A stretch of 64,000 nucleotides of DNA, taken from contig CAWGOZ010000012.1 in NCBI GenBank assembly GCA_963824345.1, positions 1 through 64,000 on the forward strand. Direction: 5' to 3'. Below, one piece after another: positions 49,148-57,634 of the stretch. The notes beneath the pieces were generated by a model that saw nothing but the letters and a program-made list of their open reading frames with translations, was not told the origin of the DNA and searched no databases. Position numbers and translations under genes: made by a program. Each line of letters starts with the position of its first letter. Position 1 is the first letter of the stretch. The stretch is from Palsa-89 sp963824345 (GTDB lineage: Bacteria; Acidobacteriota; Terriglobia; Bryobacterales; Bryobacteraceae).

Positions 49148-50491
49148 TCACCCAACAACGTAGCCGGATAGCTGGCGCTTGATGGACTCGGGAACCTCCG
49201 CCTCCAGTTCGCATACGTCGCCGCGATACCGGCTGGAGAGCACCTTCGCGCGTTCGTGGAGGAGGTGAATAGGAGCACCTTCGCCGGCGGGAATGAGAAA
49301 CCGCTGGCGCGATACCGGATCCAGGGGCAACGCCCTGTCGATGGCTTGGAGTAGCGCGTCAAAACCCAGGCCGGTGCGGGCCGACACCGGAACTGCTTCG
49401 GTGCGCGCGCCGGTTTTCACTTCGCCCAGGATTCGTTGCTCCAAGTTTTCCGTATCGCTCGCGCTCCCGATTTGATCCATCTTATTGAGCACCAGAATTT
49501 GCCGCGTTTGATCGGCGCCGATGTCCGTGAGCACTTCGAAAACACGCGCGGTATGCTGTGGGGCGCTGGGCGAGGAAGCATCCACGACGTGCAAAAGCAG
49601 GGCGGCCTCGGTGACCTCCTCGAGGGTGGCGCGGAAAGCCTTCACCAGAGTGGTGGGAAGGTTCCGTATGAACCCTACCGTATCACTGGCCAGCACTTTG
49701 CGCCGCGAGGGCAGCGTCAGATGCCGGACGGTGGGATCGAGCGTGGCGAACAGGCGCGCGTCCGCCATTACCGCGGCGCCGGTGAGACGGTTAAATAGCG
49801 TGGATTTCCCGGCGTTGGTGTAACCAACCAATGCAATTGTGGCGAGCGGAACGGACTGCCGCTGGCGACGCTGCGTGCCTCGCCCGCCACGCACGCTATC
49901 GAGCTGATCGTTCAGCTTCTTGATACGGCGGTAAATACCCCGGCGATCGGTTTCCAGCTGGGTTTCGCCGGGACCCCGGGTGCCGATTCCGCCGCCTTGA
50001 CGGGTCATCTCCGTGCCCCGGCCCGACAACCGCGGCAATAGATAATTCAATTGCGCGAGCTCCACCTGCAATTGGCCTTCCCGGGTGCGGGCGCGGCGGG
50101 CGAAAATATCCAGGATCAACTGCGTGCGGTCCAGAATCTTGCAATCCAGCGCGCGCTCCAGATTCCGAAGCTGCGTGGGAGTGAGCTCGGCGTCGAACAA
50201 AACCATGTCGGCATCGTGGACCGTCACCAGGCGGCGCAGCTCGTCCAGTTTTCCCGAGCCGATGAGAGTGGCCGAATCGGGCGCCTGCCTGGATTGCACG
50301 ATGGTTTCTTGGACGTGCGCGCCGGCGGTATCGGCAAGCGATTTCATCTCATCGAGCGACTCTTCCATGTCGTTGGCGCTGGGATGGGCGCTGCCGCGCG
50401 GGATGGAGCCACGGTGGGAGCTGGTTTTCAAATCCAGCCCAACCAGAATGGCGCGCTCTTCGGCCGCGCGTGCTTGATTAGACACCGGCAA
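49148..50491 (-). CDS. hflX: ribosome-associated GTPase HflX
   Basis: A 447-residue HflX. The N-terminal domain has LVSLADTAGAHV-type alpha/beta sequence with GSGKLDELRRLV and GETQLETDRR, then the GTPase motifs: G1 GYTNAGKSTL, G3 DTVGFI, G4 LNKMDQ and G5 VSARTG. HflX splits stalled 70S ribosomes after heat or antibiotic stress. It lies nine bases downstream of hfq, the same order as in proteobacteria (hfq-hflX), supporting both calls. A roughly 80-residue C-terminal domain (VPESIKRQLSGYVV) is complete. Confidence 0.94.
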   Translation of the reverse strand: MPVSNQARAAEERAILVGLDLKTSSHRGSIPRGSAHPSANDMEESLDEMKSLADTAGAHVQETIVQSRQAPDSATLIGSGKLDELRRLVTVHDADMVLFDAELTPTQLRNLERALDCKILDRTQLILDIFARRARTREGQLQVELAQLNYLLPRLSGRGTEMTRQGGGIGTRGPGETQLETDRRGIYRRIKKLNDQLDSVRGGRGTQRRQRQSVPLATIALVGYTNAGKSTLFNRLTGAAVMADARLFATLDPTVRHLTLPSRRKVLASDTVGFIRNLPTTLVKAFRATLEEVTEAALLLHVVDASSPSAPQHTARVFEVLTDIGADQTRQILVLNKMDQIGSASDTENLEQRILGEVKTGARTEAVPVSARTGLGFDALLQAIDRALPLDPVSRQRFLIPAGEGAPIHLLHERAKVLSSRYRGDVCELEAEVPESIKRQLSGYVVG

Positions 50492-50500
50492 AACGGACTG

Positions 50501-50863
50501 CTAATCCTCGACGGGCTCGGTGGGCAAAGCATGACCGCCGGGAACGGTTCCAGCGGGAGCGGCGGCGGACCCGGAGGAATGCCCACCAGCCGTTGCATGG
50601 AAGGGCTTGGAGACCACCACGGTGGATATAGCGTGCTTAAAAATGAGCTGTTCCTGATTGTTGGTCTCGAGCACCACCGAATACTTGTCGAAACTTTTGA
50701 TGCGGCCGGAAAGCTTCACGCCGCTCATCAAATAGATGGTAAGGAAGGTTTTGTCCTTCCGCGCATTGTTCAGAAAAGCTTCCTGGATATTTTGCGCCAG
50801 CTTTTCCATGGGCGTTCTCTGGCCGGGTTTGGGCTCGTTATCGTGAATAATAGTCCCTCCCAT
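50501..50863 (-). CDS. hfq: RNA chaperone Hfq
   Basis: The core (from MEKLAQNIQEAFLNNARK at the ATG at 50809) is a standard Sm-like domain: IYLMSGVKLSGRIKSFDKYSVVLE and the Sm2 motif KHAISTVV, with YxxxxxxKH replaced by LIFKHAI. A longer form from the ATG at 50863 adds 18 residues; I give the full frame, but 50809 may be the true start. The C-tail (about 40 residues, Ala/Gly/Pro-rich) is disordered. Hfq promotes sRNA-mRNA pairing. It is followed after nine bases by hflX. A TATGAT at about 50890-50885 on the minus strand is a possible -10. Confidence 0.9.
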   Translation of the reverse strand: MGGTIIHDNEPKPGQRTPMEKLAQNIQEAFLNNARKDKTFLTIYLMSGVKLSGRIKSFDKYSVVLETNNQEQLIFKHAISTVVVSKPFHATAGGHSSGSAAAPAGTVPGGHALPTEPVED

Positions 50864-50955
50864 CGCGCACGCTGCTCCAGTTTCATCATAGCGCAGTGGC
50901 CGATCCAGGCGTCCGCGTTTGATCTAGCTTTCATTTACCGAAAAGAAACTTTGTC

Positions 50956-50985
50956 TTGACAGAAGGATCTTGCGGGTGCTTAAAT
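50956..50985 (+). promoter_or_regulatory. strong sigma70 promoter of the ArsR-type regulator operon
   Basis: A consensus TTGACA (50956-50961), an 18-base spacer and TTAAAT (50980-50985). The ATG at 50993 starts seven bases after the -10, so the transcript should be leaderless. Confidence 0.6.
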
Positions 50986-50992
50986 CGATCCA

Positions 50993-51592
50993 ATGCCGGC
51001 GACGTTGCAAATCGTACAGAGCCCCGAAAAAGCGGGCGTCTTGCTGCAGCCCGGCCGGCTTCGTCTGCTGGAACAATTAGCCGAGCCCGATTCCGCCGCC
51101 GGACTAGCCCGCCGCCTGGGCGTGCCTCGGCAGAAACTGAACTACCATCTGCGCGAACTGGAGCGCGAAGGCTTCCTGGAGTTGATCGAGGAACGTCGCA
51201 AAGGCAATTGCATGGAGCGCGTGGTGCGCGCCGTGGCCCGCGAATTCCTGATCGCTCCCCAAACCGGCGATCGCGTGACTGCCGACCGTTTCTCCGCCGC
51301 ATATCTGGCTTCTACCGCCGCCCGCATGATTCGCGAGCTGGCTTCTCTGTGCATCCGCGCCCGCCGCGCCGGAAAACGCGTCGCCACGCTTACGCTAGAA
51401 ACCGAGATCCGCTTCGCGAGCGCTAAATCCCGCGCCGCCTTCGCCGAAGAGATGACCGCCTCCATTGCGCACCTGGCGGCGAAATACCATGACGAGCGGA
51501 CCGAAGGAGGACGGCGTTTCCGCCTGCTATCCGCCGTTTATCCCGCGGTCAGGCTGGAAGAGACCGCCGGCGAATCCGCAAATCTGGAGTGA
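50993..51592 (+). CDS. ArsR-family winged-helix regulator
   Basis: A 199-residue protein. Residues about 15-65 form a winged helix (RLRLLEQLAEPDSAAGLARRLGVPRQKLNYHLRELE, then GFLELIEERRKGN), the style of ArsR-like regulators that pair with SRPBCC genes. The remaining 120 residues are helical (TLETEIRFASAKSRAAFAEEMT) and may form a ligand-sensing or dimer domain; no metal-binding Cys pair is visible, so it is probably not a metal sensor. It is first of three genes, followed by the SRPBCC and VOC proteins with overlapping or close starts, and could control them autogenously. Confidence 0.78.
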   Translation: MPATLQIVQSPEKAGVLLQPGRLRLLEQLAEPDSAAGLARRLGVPRQKLNYHLRELEREGFLELIEERRKGNCMERVVRAVAREFLIAPQTGDRVTADRFSAAYLASTAARMIRELASLCIRARRAGKRVATLTLETEIRFASAKSRAAFAEEMTASIAHLAAKYHDERTEGGRRFRLLSAVYPAVRLEETAGESANLE

Positions 51593-51595
51593 ATT

Positions 51596-52036
51596 ATGAG
51601 CAGATCCCACGAGACCGTCATCGAGCTAAAAGCGACCCCCGAAGAAGTCTTCCGGGCCATCACCGACCCTGAACAGATTGCGAAATGGTTCGCCCCAGAA
51701 GCCCGAGTGGAACCGCGCGTTGGCGGAGAATATTACTTCTCCTGGGGCCCCGGGATGGAGGGTAGAACCACCATCGTCGCCTGGGAGCCGGGTAAGCATT
51801 TCGGCACCCGCAGTGAACGATCCCGCACCTACGGCCACAAAGGTCCTGTAGATACGGGCGTTGTACAACAAATGTGTGTCGATTACTACATCGAATCGCT
51901 GGGCGGAGGGATCACGCGCCTCCGCCTGGTGCAGTCCGGCTTCGGCCCCGAAGCAGCCTGGGACGACGAGTTCGCCGACACGAAATCCGGCTGGGTGGGC
52001 TTCCTGAAAAAACTGAAGGAGCTGCTCGAAAAATGA
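51596..52036 (+). CDS. SRPBCC (AHSA1-type) domain protein
   Basis: A 146-residue START-like protein: HETVIELKATPEEVFRAITDPEQIAKWFAPEA at the N-terminus and WVGFLKKLKELLEK as the closing helix. The fold forms a deep hydrophobic cavity; AHSA1-type members bind lipophilic ligands or chaperones. ArsR regulators and SRPBCC proteins are often encoded together. It starts three bases after the regulator's stop and overlaps the VOC gene by four bases, so all are one operon. Ligand unknown. Confidence 0.82.
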   Translation: MSRSHETVIELKATPEEVFRAITDPEQIAKWFAPEARVEPRVGGEYYFSWGPGMEGRTTIVAWEPGKHFGTRSERSRTYGHKGPVDTGVVQQMCVDYYIESLGGGITRLRLVQSGFGPEAAWDDEFADTKSGWVGFLKKLKELLEK

Positions 52037-52566
52037 CACGCTTGCAAGGAATACCCTGGAGCACGATTGCGCTTGGCTCGCTGTTGCTTAACTCGACCGG
52101 CTTAACAGGAGGACAGGAAGTGCAATCTCCGCAAACTGAGAAGTCAAAGCCGCTTGTCAAACCGCCTGTCAAAATAGAGCAGCGCGGGCGCATCCTTGGA
52201 ATCGGCGGCGTCTTCTTCAAATCCGCTAATCGCGATCAGATGCGCGAATGGTATTCGAAGCATCTTGGACTCGCTGACAAAGGCTCAGGCGTGATGCTTC
52301 CCTGGCGCGAGCACGACGACCCACAAAAGGAACACGTCACGGTCTGGACTATCTTTCCTGATTCGAGCGACTATATCCCAGCCACGCAACCGTTCATGGT
52401 GAACTACATCGTGGACGATCTGGATGCTTTGCTCGACCGCTTAAAACAAGAGGGAGTAAAGATTGACGCTAAACGAATGAATGAATCCTACGGCCGCTTT
52501 GCCTGGATCTACGACGGGGATGGGAATAAGATTGAACTCTGGCAGCCGGCGTCCGCAAAGCCCTGA
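52033..52566 (+). CDS. VOC (glyoxalase/dioxygenase-fold) protein with N-terminal export-like segment
   Basis: A 177-residue protein. The C-terminal 120 residues form a VOC fold: RILGIGGVFFKSANRDQMREWYSKHLGL, a second half with FMVNYIVDDLDALLDRLKQEGVKI, and RFAWIYDGDGNKIELWQP where the Glu is a usual metal ligand. A first His/Glu site near VFFKSAN is not obvious, so activity is uncertain. A hydrophobic 17-residue segment at the start (IALGSLLLNSTGLTGGQ) could be a signal peptide, unusual for the cytoplasmic VOC families. It begins within the SRPBCC stop (ATGA overlap). Confidence 0.75.
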   Translation: MTRLQGIPWSTIALGSLLLNSTGLTGGQEVQSPQTEKSKPLVKPPVKIEQRGRILGIGGVFFKSANRDQMREWYSKHLGLADKGSGVMLPWREHDDPQKEHVTVWTIFPDSSDYIPATQPFMVNYIVDDLDALLDRLKQEGVKIDAKRMNESYGRFAWIYDGDGNKIELWQPASAKP

Positions 52567-52568
52567 GT

Positions 52569-52603
52569 GCAAAAATCAGCGCGGCGTGGAGTAGCTCCGC
52601 GCT
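52569..52603 (-). terminator. rho-independent terminator after the FAD oxidoreductase gene
   Basis: On the minus strand the hairpin AGCGCGG...CCGCGCT with an inner GGAG/CTCC (52603-52578) begins at the stop codon and is followed by GATTTTTG. It separates the oxidoreductase from the convergent VOC gene. Confidence 0.6.
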
Positions 52604-53741
52604 AAAAGACGGACCGCTGATGGGTCCGGGCTTTGCTCTGAAGCGAAAATCGGGACTGCGCGGGCTCCCGCCCATCAATGAGAGCGCAGGCATGTTCGGC
52701 AACCGCCGGACCGTGCTTGAATCCGTGGCCCGAGCCGCCTCCCACCAACCAGACGTTCGCGAAATCGGGATGGCGGTCGATCAGGAAATCGCCGCTGGAC
52801 GTATTTTCGTATTGGCATACCCGGCTTTCCAGCAGCGGGGCGGCGGCCAGGGCCGGAAAGCGCTCGGCTAAGAAGGCTCGTGCGTCCGGCAATCCGCGCG
52901 CAAGACGATCTCCGGAATCGGGATCGAATTCGGGGCCGTGCCGGTCAAACGCCAGCTTAAAGCCGCGGTTTTCCAGATCGGGAATGGTGTAGGCGCCGTG
53001 CTGGTCGGTGATATCGGTCCACGCTGGCATGGAAGGGGGAGCGAAGCTGCGATCTCCCGCGGGCGTTCCAAAGAAAAAAATCTCCTGGCGCGTCACTCGA
53101 ATGCGGCCGTCCAAAACCTCGGGGAAGATCTTGGGCAGCCAGGGTCCGCAGCAATAGACGAATAGCCCGGCCGACAGAAGGTTGCCGGAACCGGTCTTCG
53201 CTTGAGAATCTCCGGACGGGAGCGCCGAGTCCAGCGCATATTCCACGCCGTTGCGCACGGCTTCTTCCACCACCGCCTGCACCGCTCGGCGCGCCAGCAA
53301 TACCCCGGCGTCAATTTCATACAAACCGATCCGTTCGTCTAGGAAGCGCAGCTGCGGATAGCTGCGCTCCAGTTCCGAAGCCGTCAACTGCCGGTACGCG
53401 ACGCCGCACTTCTCAAACGCCGCCCGCATGCTCACGGCGCGCGGATGGCCGGGCGGAGGGGTCCACAGGACACCGGTATTTTGGAACAGCTCGGGCCGCT
53501 CCACTTGATCGAACAATGCTGTCCAAAGGCCGAGCGACCGCACGGCCCATTCCGTGTAGACCTGATCGTCGCCGTAGCCCATGCGCAGAATGCGGGATTC
53601 GCCGCCGGAACTGGACCGGCTGTTGCCCGCGCCGTAGGCGTCCAGCAGCGCGACGCTACGTCCCGAACTACGCAACCAGAGAGCGGTCCATGCGCCAAAC
53701 GCCCCGGCCCCGATTACGACCGCGTCAAAGGTAGACTTCAT
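52602..53741 (-). CDS. FAD-dependent oxidoreductase, monomeric sarcosine oxidase/MSOX-like
   Basis: A 379-residue DAO-family flavoprotein. VVIGAGAFGAWTALWL is the dinucleotide fold, followed by SRSSSGGESRILRMGY typical of MSOX/NMTOX. Cys309 in RVCQYENTSSGDFLIDRHP occupies the position of the Cys that binds FAD covalently in monomeric sarcosine oxidase, and GSGHGFKHGPAVAE is the C-terminal flavin loop. The family oxidises N-methyl or other secondary amino acids, producing H2O2. It overlaps the PHP gene by four bases. Its substrate is not assigned; sarcosine, N-methyltryptophan or pipecolate types are possible. Confidence 0.86.
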   Translation of the reverse strand: MKSTFDAVVIGAGAFGAWTALWLRSSGRSVALLDAYGAGNSRSSSGGESRILRMGYGDDQVYTEWAVRSLGLWTALFDQVERPELFQNTGVLWTPPPGHPRAVSMRAAFEKCGVAYRQLTASELERSYPQLRFLDERIGLYEIDAGVLLARRAVQAVVEEAVRNGVEYALDSALPSGDSQAKTGSGNLLSAGLFVYCCGPWLPKIFPEVLDGRIRVTRQEIFFFGTPAGDRSFAPPSMPAWTDITDQHGAYTIPDLENRGFKLAFDRHGPEFDPDSGDRLARGLPDARAFLAERFPALAAAPLLESRVCQYENTSSGDFLIDRHPDFANVWLVGGGSGHGFKHGPAVAEHACALIDGREPAQSRFSLQSKARTHQRSVF

Positions 53742-54583
53742 GCACCGGCGCGCAGATCGTTCAACACTGTCATTGGGATGTTCAGATTTCCATGATAACC
53801 AGTGCCCAGCGCAATCTGCGGCTTGATGTCGCCGTGAAAGTCGGACCCGCCAGTCACTAAAAGATTGTACTTCCGCGCGATGGCGCCATAACGCTCCATG
53901 TCCGCTGGATCATGATCGGAGTGAAACACTTCAATGCCGCGCAATCCGGCGTTCCGCAAACCCCGAATGAAGGTGTCCTCCGTGTCCGGATCGCGCATGC
54001 CGAGGCGAATCGGGTGCGCCAGCACCGGCAAACCCCCGGCGCTCAGGACATGCTGGATCGCCACCGGGACATCGGGCGCGTAACGTTCCACGAAGGTGGG
54101 CGCGGTTTCACCCAGGTAGCGGCGAAAGGCCTCTTCGTAATTAGGCGCGTAACCTTTATCGATCAAGATGCGCGCAAAGTGTGGGCGTCCGGTCAAGGTC
54201 CGGCCCAATCGCTCCACTTCGGCCAACTCGATTTCCACGCCCTTTTCGCGCAGGCTCGCAATCAGGCGCCGGTTGCGGTCCCGGCGTCCCTCGATCAATT
54301 CGCCCAGCCAGGCGCGGAACTCCGCCGTCGGAGTGTCGCGCAGGAAATAGGCCAGCAAGTGAACAGCGCGCGCGCGGCCCGGCCCGCGCGTGCTTAACTC
54401 GATCCCGCAAACCAGATCCAAGCCCCGCGATTGAGCCTCGGGCAGCGCTTGGTCGTACCCGGCGAAGGTATCGTGATCGGAAATGGCCAGGGCCTCCACG
54501 CCGGTCTGGACTGCCAGTTCTACGAGCGCTAAAGGAGTAAAGGTTCCGTCGGATTCATTGGTGTGGCTGTGCAGGTCGATCAT
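53738..54583 (-). CDS. PHP-domain phosphoesterase (RNase AM/YciV-type)
   Basis: A 281-residue PHP domain. The metal sites are in IDLHSHTNESDGTFTP (HxH), ISDHDTFAGY, GIELSTR, FARIL, VLAHPIRLG, and GSDFHGD. The arrangement with TGRPHFARIL is that of YciV/TrpH, which removes 3' phosphates from 3',5'-nucleotides and trims 5' RNA ends. It sits upstream of the FAD enzyme with a 4-base overlap, so the two are co-translated, though there is no obvious functional link. The ATG at 54583 directly begins the conserved motif, so the start is firm. Confidence 0.88.
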   Translation of the reverse strand: MIDLHSHTNESDGTFTPLALVELAVQTGVEALAISDHDTFAGYDQALPEAQSRGLDLVCGIELSTRGPGRARAVHLLAYFLRDTPTAEFRAWLGELIEGRRDRNRRLIASLREKGVEIELAEVERLGRTLTGRPHFARILIDKGYAPNYEEAFRRYLGETAPTFVERYAPDVPVAIQHVLSAGGLPVLAHPIRLGMRDPDTEDTFIRGLRNAGLRGIEVFHSDHDPADMERYGAIARKYNLLVTGGSDFHGDIKPQIALGTGYHGNLNIPMTVLNDLRAGA

Positions 54584-54605
54584 TTGACGAGCTTCCTCAG
54601 CTCGA

Positions 54606-56813
54606 TCACAGCGCGAGCTTCCTCAGCCGCAACGCATTGGCAATCACGGAAACCGAGCTGAATGTCATGGCGACGCTCGCGATGATGGGGCTGAGCAAGA
54701 TGCCGAAGAACGGATACAGGACGCCGGCGGCCAAAGGAACTCCGATGACGTTATAGACGAACGCAAAGAACAAGTTCTGGCGGATATTACGCATGGTAGC
54801 TTTGCTGAGTGCGCGGGCGCGAACGATCCCGCGCAAATCCCCCTTCACCAGTGTAATGGCCGCGCTCTCGATGGCGACGTCGGTACCGGACCCCATGGCG
54901 ATTCCCACGTCTGCGCGGGCCAGAGCGGGAGCGTCGTTGATGCCGTCCCCGGCCATGGCAACGATGCGGCCCTGAGCCTGTAATTTCGCGATGACGCCGG
55001 CCTTGCCATCCGGAAGAACCTGGGCGTGCACCTCATCGATGCCCAGCGCGCGGGCCACCACTTCCGCGGCGGGGCGGTTGTCTCCGGTGAGCATGACGAC
55101 GCGGAGGCCGTCGCTCTGGAGCTTGGCGATGGCATCGCGCGCGGATGGCTTGATCGGGTCCGCTAGGCTGAGCGTGCCGGCCCGCTGATCGTCGATGCTG
55201 ACTTCCACCGCTGTTTGCCCGGCCTGGGCGTCGGCATTCTCGGACCGTCCGACGAAGATTCGCCGGCCGTCGACGACCGCCCCCACTCCGCGCCCGGTCT
55301 CCGATCGAAAGTTCTCCGCTTTCGCGAGAGTCAGGTTTCGTTCCGCCGCGCCCGCCACAATGGCTGCCGCCAGCGGATGTTCGCTGAGCGTTTCAACGCT
55401 GGCCGCCAATCGCAGGACTTCATCGCTTGAGGCCGAGACTAACTTCGGCTTTCCCTCCGTGAGCGTTCCGGTTTTGTCGACCACCAGCGTGTCTACTTTT
55501 TCCAGGGTTTCGAGCGCCTCGGCGTTTCGGATCAGCACGCCCGCCGAAGCGCCGCGCCCAGTCCCGACCATGATGGACATGGGCGTGGCCAAACCCAGCG
55601 CGCACGGGCACGCGATAATCAGGACCGCAACCGCGTTGACCAGCGCGTAGGCCAGCCGCGGCTGGGGCCCCAAAGTCGCCCAGACGACGAACGTCAGGAT
55701 GGCTACGGCGATCACCACGGGAACGAACCACGCCGACACGCGGTCGGCCAGCCGTTGAATCGGCGCGCGCGATCGCTGTGCCTCGCTCACCAGCTTGACG
55801 ATGCGGGCCAGCATGGTCTCGGCGCCGACGCGTTCCGCCCGCATGGTGAATGCGCCAGTGCCATTGATGGTTCCACCGGTTACGCTGGCGCCTGCGGCTT
55901 TCTCAGCGGGGATCGGCTCTCCGGTGAGCATGGATTCGTCGACCGAACTCCGGCCATCCATGACGACTCCATCTACTGGGACCCGCTCGCCGGGGCGCAC
56001 GCGCAGCACATCGCCGGGATGCACGCGATCGAGCGCGATATCTTCCTCAACGCCCCCGGCGCGGATCACTCTCGCGGTTTTGGGCGCCAAGCCCAGCAAG
56101 CCTTTGATCGCGCTACTGGTCTGGCTGCGAGCGCGAAGTTCGAGCACTTGTCCGAGCAGCACCAGGCAAATGATCACGGCCGCCGGCTCGAAGTACAACG
56201 CAACTTCCACGAGACCACGAACGCGCATCTGGGCTGGGAAAATCCCCGGCGCCATAGCGGCAATGAAGCTGTAAGAGTAAGCTGTCCCCGCGCCCGCGCC
56301 GATCAAAGTAAACATGTTCGGGCTGCGATTCACGATGGAGTCCCAGGCGCGCTTGAAGATCGGCCGGCCGGCCCACGGCACCACGATTGTGGCCAGCACG
56401 AATTCGAGCCACGGGAAATGCAGGCCGCCGAACATCATCCCGAGCAGCACGGCCGTTGGCGGAACGCTGAACCAAAACCGGCGCAGCATGTCCTTATATT
56501 CCGGATTGATCTCGTCCATCGAATCCAGCGTGATGCTGACCGGCTCCAGCGCCATGCCGCACTTGGGGCACGAGCCCGGCTCGCGTTGCCGGATCTCCGG
56601 GTGCATGGGGCAGGTGTAATCGATGGACCCGGAAGGCGGGGCTTGGGGGTCCAGATACTTCCCCGGGTTGGCCTGAAACTGGGCCGCGCAATGGGTCGAA
56701 CAGAAGTAGTAAAGCTTGCCCTGGTAGGTGGACGACGCAGCAGCGCGCCCGGTGTCCACAGCCATGCCGCACACCGGATCGCGCACTTCGGTGGACTGAA
56801 GAATTGGAGGCAT
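54606..56813 (-). CDS. copper-type P1B ATPase with N-terminal YHS domain
   Basis: A 735-residue CPx-type ATPase. Residues 10-55 are a YHS domain (RDPVCGMAVD...FCSTHCAAQF) and about 66-90 a CPMHPEI...CPKCGMALEP heavy-metal-binding segment, in place of the usual HMA domains. After the membrane helices come IIACPCALGLATP (CPC metal site), DKTGTLTEGKP (phosphorylation), MLTGDNRPAA and AGDGINDAPAL, then a final NVIGVPLAAGVLYP helix with the Asn of the Cu(I) class. It exports copper or silver ions. It is the last gene of a run from 59229: a small secreted protein, a beta-barrel protein, a glycosyltransferase and this pump. Confidence 0.9.
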   Translation of the reverse strand: MPPILQSTEVRDPVCGMAVDTGRAAASSTYQGKLYYFCSTHCAAQFQANPGKYLDPQAPPSGSIDYTCPMHPEIRQREPGSCPKCGMALEPVSITLDSMDEINPEYKDMLRRFWFSVPPTAVLLGMMFGGLHFPWLEFVLATIVVPWAGRPIFKRAWDSIVNRSPNMFTLIGAGAGTAYSYSFIAAMAPGIFPAQMRVRGLVEVALYFEPAAVIICLVLLGQVLELRARSQTSSAIKGLLGLAPKTARVIRAGGVEEDIALDRVHPGDVLRVRPGERVPVDGVVMDGRSSVDESMLTGEPIPAEKAAGASVTGGTINGTGAFTMRAERVGAETMLARIVKLVSEAQRSRAPIQRLADRVSAWFVPVVIAVAILTFVVWATLGPQPRLAYALVNAVAVLIIACPCALGLATPMSIMVGTGRGASAGVLIRNAEALETLEKVDTLVVDKTGTLTEGKPKLVSASSDEVLRLAASVETLSEHPLAAAIVAGAAERNLTLAKAENFRSETGRGVGAVVDGRRIFVGRSENADAQAGQTAVEVSIDDQRAGTLSLADPIKPSARDAIAKLQSDGLRVVMLTGDNRPAAEVVARALGIDEVHAQVLPDGKAGVIAKLQAQGRIVAMAGDGINDAPALARADVGIAMGSGTDVAIESAAITLVKGDLRGIVRARALSKATMRNIRQNLFFAFVYNVIGVPLAAGVLYPFFGILLSPIIASVAMTFSSVSVIANALRLRKLAL

Positions 56814-56825
56814 CGCCAGGGCTGT

Positions 56826-57608
56826 TTAGGAACGGTGCTCACGGACGGGCACGCGCTCGTACCGCCGATGCAGGCTCTGGAATTGGCGCTGGTGGAGACC
56901 CGCCCGGTGCAGCATGTAGCGCGCCAGGAGCTGCAGAATCGACAACCCGTACACAGCGCTTTGCAGGAACGACGCCGAGGAGGCCTCCACGAAATATCGA
57001 GCGGGCACGGGGACCTCGCAAATGCGCATGCCGGAATCGATGAATTGCGCAACAATTTCCTGATCGAACAGAAAATTGTCGGAATTTGTCTCCAGATTCA
57101 CCGCTTCGAGAGCTTCGCGCCGGTAGGCTCGGTATCCGGTGTGATACTCGCTCAAATGCAGGCCGAAGGTCCAGTTCTCGAGCACCGTGAGCGCGCGATT
57201 CGCGACATACTTCCACCATGGCATGCCCTGCCGCATGGGGTTGCCGAGCAGGAGCCGCGATCCCAGAACAACGTCCGCTTCGTCGCGGTCAATCGGGTCG
57301 ATGATCTCCGGCAGCAGCTTGGGATCGTATTGATAATCCGGGTGAACCATCACGATGATGTCCGCGCCCGCCTTGAGCGCCTCGCGATAGCAGGTCTTCT
57401 GGTTCGCGCCGTAACCATAGTTGCGATTGTGAACGAACAGTTCCAGGCCCAGTTCACGGGCGATTTTGACGGTATCGTCGGAACTCCCGTCATCCACCAG
57501 AATCACCTGATCTACTAGCGCGGGCGGCAGGTCCGCATAGGTGATGCGCAACGTCTTGGCGGCGTTGTAGGCGGGCATCACGACCACGATCTTGCGGTGC
57601 TGCGGCAT
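56826..57608 (-). CDS. family 2 glycosyltransferase, dolichyl-phosphate-mannose synthase-like
   Basis: A 260-residue GT-A enzyme: VVVMPAYNAAKTLRITY, ILVDDGSSDDTVKIA, VMVHPDYQYDP (DxD-like metal site) and the catalytic region FLFDQEIVAQFIDSGMRICEVPV. There are no clear membrane helices, unlike some DPM1 enzymes. It would make a polyprenyl-phosphate sugar that could feed transferases such as the GT39-like protein at 28099. It is inserted between the barrel gene and copper ATPase, 27 and 13 bases away, so probably co-transcribed, though a copper-related role is not evident. Confidence 0.85.
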   Translation of the reverse strand: MPQHRKIVVVMPAYNAAKTLRITYADLPPALVDQVILVDDGSSDDTVKIARELGLELFVHNRNYGYGANQKTCYREALKAGADIIVMVHPDYQYDPKLLPEIIDPIDRDEADVVLGSRLLLGNPMRQGMPWWKYVANRALTVLENWTFGLHLSEYHTGYRAYRREALEAVNLETNSDNFLFDQEIVAQFIDSGMRICEVPVPARYFVEASSASFLQSAVYGLSILQLLARYMLHRAGLHQRQFQSLHRRYERVPVREHRS

Positions 57609-57634
57609 GCGACCTAACCTCAGTCTACGTCAAA

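Noticed and set aside
55755..57518. 587-codon open frame opposite the copper ATPase and glycosyltransferase
   Set aside because: It spans two real genes and the gap between them on the other strand, and its composition is typical of antisense frames in GC-rich DNA.
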